64,000 bases of DNA, taken from positions 22,599,666-22,663,665 of the forward strand of contig OX485807.1 of assembly GCA_950295325.1 (NCBI GenBank), in the 5' to 3' direction. The stretch is from Polytrichum commune. Its lineage: Eukaryota > Streptophyta > Polytrichopsida > Polytrichales > Polytrichaceae. Position 1 is the first letter of the stretch; each line of letters opens with the position of its first letter. The notes under the pieces were generated by a model, which searched no databases, was not told the origin of the DNA, and saw only the letters and a program-made list of their open reading frames with translations. Position numbers and translations under genes: made by a program. Positions 57,713 through 64,000 of the stretch are shown piece by piece.

Positions 57713-60700
57713 CTATTCACTTAAAGAGATGACTACAGCTATGCCCATGCCCAGAATCATGGGCACAAGTTGGGCTAGAGTGGAGGACAGGGAGTTGCCT
57801 TGATCGTGCATGCTTGGCATAACTCCACCAACAGACATGTAGATAAAGCCACCTGCAATGAAGCCCTGTTGAAGAAAACCAATAACATCAATCTTGTCAG
57901 TCATAACTTCATTAATGTGTCAAAGTAATGGGAAGGCATTTCTATGTCTCTCAAGCAATTCAGTCTGTTAAAGAGAATCTTATCCATGAAGCAACCTCCA
58001 TATGGAGGTGAGGTAAGAGTATTATACTTTACCACAGGTGGAAAAGTCTTTTCAACCGTCACATGTAATACACCACTTACCCAAGAGGGCTTTCCAACTA
58101 GAAATGGCGACCAACACGTAAATCATGTTTGTCTCTTCTTGTCTCGAGTTGATCACCATCAAATGAGTTTCTTCAAATATGAGGGTGACTAACTTGAGAT
58201 GGTCACTATCAACCAAAGACAAGGAGAGACACACATTCATTATCTCATCTAGTGGGAATAGTCTGGAGGGTGGGTTGGAGGGCACCTAATAGAATAGTGG
58301 GTGATTGCACTAGAATAATGGGCAAGCGGTACCACTTTTCACATGAAGCCCCCCAATATTTATCTGGGTGTCACCAGAATAATGGGTGGGTGGCCCTACA
58401 TGGAAACCAACCCTAACAGAGACTACATGGTCTCAATACTAAGGTAGCAAAAACTTGTGCATCCACAAAACTACAGAAGGGCCATGATAAACAGAAACAT
58501 TTTGCGAGTCTTGTCAAGTCAGTAAAGGATAATTAAAGGATTGATAGGAGTAAGCCAAGCAGAGGAAATTCCACAAGAAGGTCATGAGCTGTACGCACTT
58601 CGATTAAGGATGAGTGACCTGAACTGCCACCCAACATCAAGGCCTGCCATAAACAGACAAAAGAAACACCAATATAAGCCACCCTATTCGAACATCCATT
58701 CATTAAGAAAGTGTGCCAGTAGATGATATTCATAGGTTAGGGAAATATTGTATATGCAGCTCTATATCATATAAAAGAGTGTACTTCACTTTAATAAAGC
58801 AATGAGGTTTTCCTGATCTGGAAAACAATAAACAATCAACTGTATACCATAGCAGTCCCAGCCAAGGCGACTAAAGCCGACAAAAAGTTGAAAGCGAGGG
58901 CCTCGAAAACACTGAACCCTGACTTCACCAAGATCCCAAAGTCGCCAACCTGTCCCAACAAAAACAACAGTTATAATCATCCAGGTATTCAGGCAAATGC
59001 AAGAAGATGACCTCTGAGACACTCGGGGCCTCCCAAAATACACTAGGTTGGTGACCCAGTCCCTTAGAAGATTACAGGTAAATGCAACTGATCTAAAATG
59101 CATCATTTAAGTATCCACAGCACTTTGTACAATCACCGATTATTTGCTGGAAAAGTTACAAGCCCCACTGATAACTTTAAACTAGACCACTGCATCCACA
59201 AAATGATGTGTCCAGATGCCACATACTGATGTAAAGAAGAGTTGAATACTTGCTACACAAGGACCTTATCCTGCCAGACCTTAACCCTGAAAAGTCCACA
59301 AGACCCATTGTGGGCCTCAAGGTGTCATACAAAAGGGTTTGAGCTTACTCCTTGATATTTTGCAACTAAAGTGTCAAAATTGGCCCATTTCACATGTGCC
59401 TTATTCCAATTAGAGCATACATTCATGTAACATGATTTATAGGGATATATGAGCTCCTATAGATGACCTAGACTCAAATACATACCACATTTATCTAGTC
59501 ACTGTTGTCACATATGACTTTATTTTCACTTCCTCTTTCTTATAGGTTGTGCAAATATGGATTCAATATCGTACATCAAATTAAATATCATTTCAATACA
59601 TGTTGGGGGTTCGTACAAAACACACCCCAGGTCCTTGTAAGGGTTAAAAGAAGGATGCAAAGTGTCAAACCTCCTGAGGAATCTCATGGGCAAGAAGGAA
59701 CAAAGTGCGCGACCAGCCACCTACAGTTCCATGCAGCAAAAAAGCACTTCCTAGGGCCATGCCATCTGTGAAATTGTGCTGCAATCACCATAACCCATCA
59801 TTTATTATCATTAAAAGTATCAACAACAATATTCTAATGTCATTGAAGGACTTACCGGAGAGCAGTATCAAGCACCTCTTGATACACTATTATTGGTACA
59901 CACTACCATCGGCTATTTTACTTTAACCATTTTCTACAAGTGAATGTACTGGATTACCTAGACCTTGAGCATTACAACTATCCTAGAAACAGAAATGACA
60001 AAATTGAAGAAATGCAGACACCCTTGATGGGATCATTGTTGATAGTCACATACCACAGCATCAGAAAAGAGGTTGAGGTAGCCAATCACAAATCCCCCAC
60101 TTTCACCATGTTGCTTCTGCTGGTTTGGCTTTTCAATAGCAGTAGACACACCCGAGTCTTTCTTCTTACCTCCTTTGCTCCTCTGCAATGAAAATTAGAT
60201 AAATGATTAACTATACTCTTCAAGTTCTTGTTAGCTCTGCTAGAAATGTCAGCAAAATGAACTACATCGACGCAAAACATTAGGTCCGGGAAGGTCAAAG
60301 GTAAATAAATCCCCATGATGACTGTACATGCAAATAAAACTATCACACAATGCCATCATTCCTTAAGAATACCTTCTTAACATCTGAACTCTTGGATTCC
60401 AGAAGTTTAGTATCCTTGCTATCGCTTCCTGATGCATCCTCAGACTCTGCAATCTTCTGAGAGATTTCCAATTCTTTGCTCATCTTTTTCTTCTTTTGGT
60501 GATGATGAGAATGCCCCCATCGAGAATGGATGGACAACTCTTCATAACGCCTCACAATCTTCTCAACAACAAAGAAGAGAAGGATTCCTCCTACAAAAGT
60601 TGCATAATTGGGTGAGTGGCTAAATTACAAAAAAAAAAATCCTCTTTTTGGGGTGTCAGAGGGGCAGTTCATCAAATTTTATGGAAGAACAATTTAGAGA

Positions 60701-63700
60701 AGTCAATTATCTTGAACTACCTTGGTGAGTACTTGGAACTATCTAGATTACTTGGAGCTATTCTCGTCTCACTTATGAAATATCAAAACATCATACAACA
60801 CTTAGGAAGCAACTTGTGTCAAACAGTTTTAAAGCCACAAATTGTTAGAAGTGCACTGGTGGCTGGCAACAGAGAATCTGATACCCATGCATCTGGTATA
60901 TGCAATTGAACATTCCGTGTGTAGGGCTTGATGAGCATAACGTACCAAGTACAGCAAGACCTACTGACAAATCTTGCAAAGAGTGTGCATGGCCATGGCC
61001 TTCAGCTGGAGACTGCCCATGCCCGTGCCCATGATGATGTCCATGTGAATGACCATGATCGTGACTGTGCTGATGTGCATCATGTGAATGGGGTGGTGAT
61101 CCAGAACTTCCTGAATTCATGAAAAAGGATCCTATTCAACATGCTTCTTCTTGGTCACCAAAGATCGGCTATAAATTATAAACCCCTCCACCACAACTTT
61201 AGGAAAAGTGACAGTGAGGAAGGCATAGCTTAATTAAATTTGCCAAACCTACACCTTCAGAAGACAAGTGCATACCAAATGCATGAGGCAGTTGATGAAG
61301 AAGTGCATCACCCAGCATTGCACCAGCCTGTAATCAACCAGCAAGCTGATCCCAGATCAATCTGTAGAACCTTCAGAGTTCAATTAAAAATATTCATTCT
61401 TGTGTATATGAACTTGTAGCCCTCCACTGACTGTATGAGCAGCTGACTAAATCTACAATTACCTGTGGTTACTTTAGGTCAGGCCAATCCAAAGGCACAA
61501 GTAGCTCATTTTTGGAAGATAAAAAACCAACACTGTTACAAACACTTTGAGGGGCTATGTACATCCAAATAAAACAGACCAACCACGTGGGTAAACGTGT
61601 GATAAATATCATTACTAAACAAACCCAGACTGTCTTGCTGAAGATGCACCACTTACCCCAAATGCAGCCAAAGCATTGACTACTGTCTCAGAGGGCTTGC
61701 CCTTTGCTGCATCCAGAACAAGCCTCCTTGGAATTCAGTACAAGGAATCCACCATTATATCTTATCACAAAGTCCAACCCAATTTAAATAATATTACAAA
61801 GAGGTGTGCACACTTTACAACAGAAATCAAAAAGCTTGAGCAAAATTGAGCACAGAAACAATGTGACCACAAAGAAGGATCGGACTAAAACATACATCAG
61901 TATCAGTGGGACAAAGGCCTTTGAGAGACACTTACAGACAATGAAAGGGAGAAGCATTAGGCAGATGAGGGAGGCCAAGCTCACCAGCAGTGAACAACCC
62001 ATTGCTCGCAACCAGATACCTTCCCACATGCAGAGACACAGAAATGTAGTTAAGTTTTCATATACCAACCCTAGTAAGCGTACTCCTCAAAACAGTCTTT
62101 AAACATCTACTTCCCTCTAGGTCATTTGAAAATATCCGTGTCTTCCTAATGCAATGTGGGTAGCCCGAAGAAAATTTCAAAATACCTACACCATAACCCA
62201 TTAAGAGTTTGCTTGCTCTAAGATATTAGGGATTGTGGTGTCAGGAAAGTTGTAACTGGCATCGTGCATAAAGACTGAATTAAAAGGAGTGCTACAGGCC
62301 TGGAACTAGCTGCCTTAACTCTCACTGCAACTGATTCAATGGATGCAGGATGCGACCCTGCCAAATGATACAGCACTAAATCTACCACTCAATCCCCGAT
62401 TAAAGTATCAATACGAGAGTAAATAGCACTTGGTCTAAATTAGCAACAGTTGATTGCAAATATCCAATAGTATTTAACTAGTGCCAGGAATGGAACACAA
62501 GCTGGATACACCAGATATACATAGATTCTTCTGTGCTTAGGGGCTTGTTGGTTTACATCCTCGAAACATATAGGAAATCTTCTGAAATTTGAGTGAGTTT
62601 TAACATACTTGGCTGATTTATATGAGATCTACATGAAAATCTGTCCCAGCATGGTCTAGTTCATAAATGGATATTTCCTCTCTAAGCGCAATATACCCTA
62701 ATCCTCTAGGAACTCACGATAAATCTGCAACATGCCCCAGCTCATACTGGGTACGATTGATACAGACCTCTGGCATACTGCTGCCTTCTTAAAAAGACAC
62801 TCTCCCAGCCATGTTACCATTTCCCCAGATAGTTGTCAAATAGCCTCCTTATGTCAACAGTACTGACCGAGTCAACACTTTCCGCTCCAATGTGGTATTT
62901 TTATAATGAGAGAGGTAACAGGCCTGGAAGCAATCTACATTGCAGCCTTTCACGTGAAGAATGCCAATTGTAAGTCTCACCAAATTCAAAACTTTGAACT
63001 TTGATACGTAAGTGCTCGTCTCTCCGTCCCCTCTTGGTGAACTTTGTTTACCGATGTGCATTCGGATTTAGCTCATAGCCATTAATGACCTCGCAGTTGA
63101 AGACAAAAGAAAGCGTTTGAGAACGAGAATGTACCTAAATCCTGTTTTCCAAGCCAGCTGAGATGTTCACCGCCTGAGAACACTTCTTTCCTTTCGAAAC
63201 CATACTGCATCAAATCCTCCTCCTCAGCAATTTCCTCGGGCAGCCTGAATTTCTTCTTGACATTACTTTCCTCGTGCTTGTGGTCATGGTGGTCGTGGTG
63301 GTCATGGTGTTCATGGTGGTCGTGGTGGCCGTGGTGGTCGTGACTATGGCTACAATGGCTATGGCCAGCGTGTTCATGTTGATGCTCATGAGCTTCGTGT
63401 TGGATGGTTGACTCCACATTTGTGTGTCCATGCTCGTGATGATGGTGATGGTGATGGTGATCACTCTCTTCATGGTCATGACTAGACTCAATCTCCCCAT
63501 TTGCTTGCAACTTCTGGTGCAGGTCTTGAGCATACTTGTGCAAAAGATCGATAACGTCGGGCCCCTTCATTCCCTCAGCATTCAACGGAGTGCCATGCGT
63601 GTCGAGCTCATCGTGGCTATCAACTCTCTGAGTATTCAAACTCTTCAAAGCCTCTTCCAGCTGCGCGAACCTCGCTTGCACCAAAGGATCTGGTTCTGCG

Positions 63701-64000
63701 TCGTTCTCTTCGTCCGCTCCCCCCTGTGCACCGACATTCCCCTCCTCCACATTCCCATGCTCTTCGTCGTCGCGATCCTCGTCACTTTCGTGCACAATTT
63801 CGCCGTCCTCAATTTCCGCATCCCCGTCCCCCTGATGCTTATGCAAATCTCTCGCATACTGATGTAAGAGAGCGATCACATCGCTCCCCCTCCCCCCTTC
63901 TCCACTCAAAGGCAAGCTCTGGATATCGAGCTCCTCATGGCTATCCACTTCAGGTGCCGTTAAGCCCTTCAACGCCGCTTCCAGCTGCTTAAACCTCGCC
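57713..64000 (-). CDS. IAR1/KE4-type ZIP (LIV-1) zinc transporter, 5' end beyond window
   Basis: Endomembrane zinc transporter of the ZIP LIV-1 subfamily, related to Arabidopsis IAR1, human ZIP7/KE4 and fly Catsup. It is expected to release zinc from ER/secretory lumen to cytosol. Exons in transcript order: >64000-63135, 62019-61936, 61706-61657, 61327-61276, 61110-60946, 60590-60373, 60182-60054, 59778-59671, 58949-58848, 58643-58599, 57865-57713. All junctions are GT-AG and in phase, giving 656 residues to TAG. Numbered from the edge: a duplicated segment at 1-53 and 109-161; His-rich tract 174-243; RLPEEIAEEEDL 252-263; membrane segment about 292-316; HQLPH 344-348; second His-rich loop 358-395; SLQDLSVGL 394-402; then the ZIP core HNFTDG 522-527 and HEIPQE 552-557, which carry the metal-binding residues. 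Arabidopsis IAR1 is under 500 aa, so this N-terminal part is unusually long. The start codon is not in the window. Confidence 0.94.

Noticed and set aside
63210-63867. Met/Thr-rich and Val/Met-rich frames opposite or beside the His-rich transporter exon
   Set aside because: They are shadow frames of the GTGGTCATG-like codon repeats in the true IAR1 exon.
1-64000. LTR retrotransposons, tRNA/rRNA genes, organelle insertions
   Set aside because: I looked for paired LTRs, primer-binding sites, reverse-transcriptase motifs, tRNA B-box patterns and organelle-like sequence and found none I could support by eye. A RepeatMasker or tRNAscan run would be decisive.

Overview
This is nuclear DNA from a land plant. 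It carries a spliced SBP-box (SQUAMOSA promoter-binding-like, SPL) transcription factor gene, a family confined to green plants, and a spliced IAR1/KE4-type ZIP metal transporter gene. Every exon junction I placed has GT-AG borders and keeps the reading frame. Introns are mostly 0.2-1.1 kb. I cannot assign a lineage. The short introns, the AT-rich background with G/C homopolymers and the mass of small terminal-inverted-repeat (TIR) transposons do not identify one.

Layout. Positions 1 to about 43.9 kb contain no host gene I can support. They are a patchwork of non-autonomous DNA transposons and diverged repeats. Several elements can be delimited to the base by TIRs plus target-site duplications (TSDs): two near-identical hAT-like elements with homopolymer TIRs (6.0 and 27.8 kb); Tourist/Harbinger-like elements (7.9, 13.3, 29.3, 32.6 and 33.1 kb); a 2-kb Mutator-like element with long TIRs and internal open frames (20.0-22.0 kb); two pogo-type Tc1/mariner derivatives that keep opposite ends of a transposase (11.6 and 34.2 kb) plus a third pogo-like one (25.9 kb); a family whose ends are palindromes of CACTAAATA; and a G-rich-TIR family present once intact (42.7 kb) and once split by a nested insertion (29.0 kb). 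Between them lie tandem arrays (3.4-4.4 and 39.7-40.2 kb) and a cluster of ACCGGTT-rich repeats (29-41 kb).

From about 44.1 kb the character changes. A GC-rich and GA-rich island, then 4 kb without recognisable repeats, leads into the five-exon SBP gene on the + strand (49394-52744, 474 aa). This stretch is probably its promoter and leader. The IAR1-like gene runs toward it on the - strand (64000-57713, 11 exons in the window, 5' end cut off by the window edge), so the two genes are convergent and separated by about 5 kb.

The genes have unrelated jobs. The first is a DNA-binding regulator. The second is predicted to move zinc out of the ER/secretory lumen and has been linked in Arabidopsis to auxin-conjugate sensitivity. 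The most unusual coding observation is a tandemly duplicated segment of about 54 residues in the N-terminal part of the transporter. No RNA genes, CRISPR arrays or intact autonomous transposases were seen.
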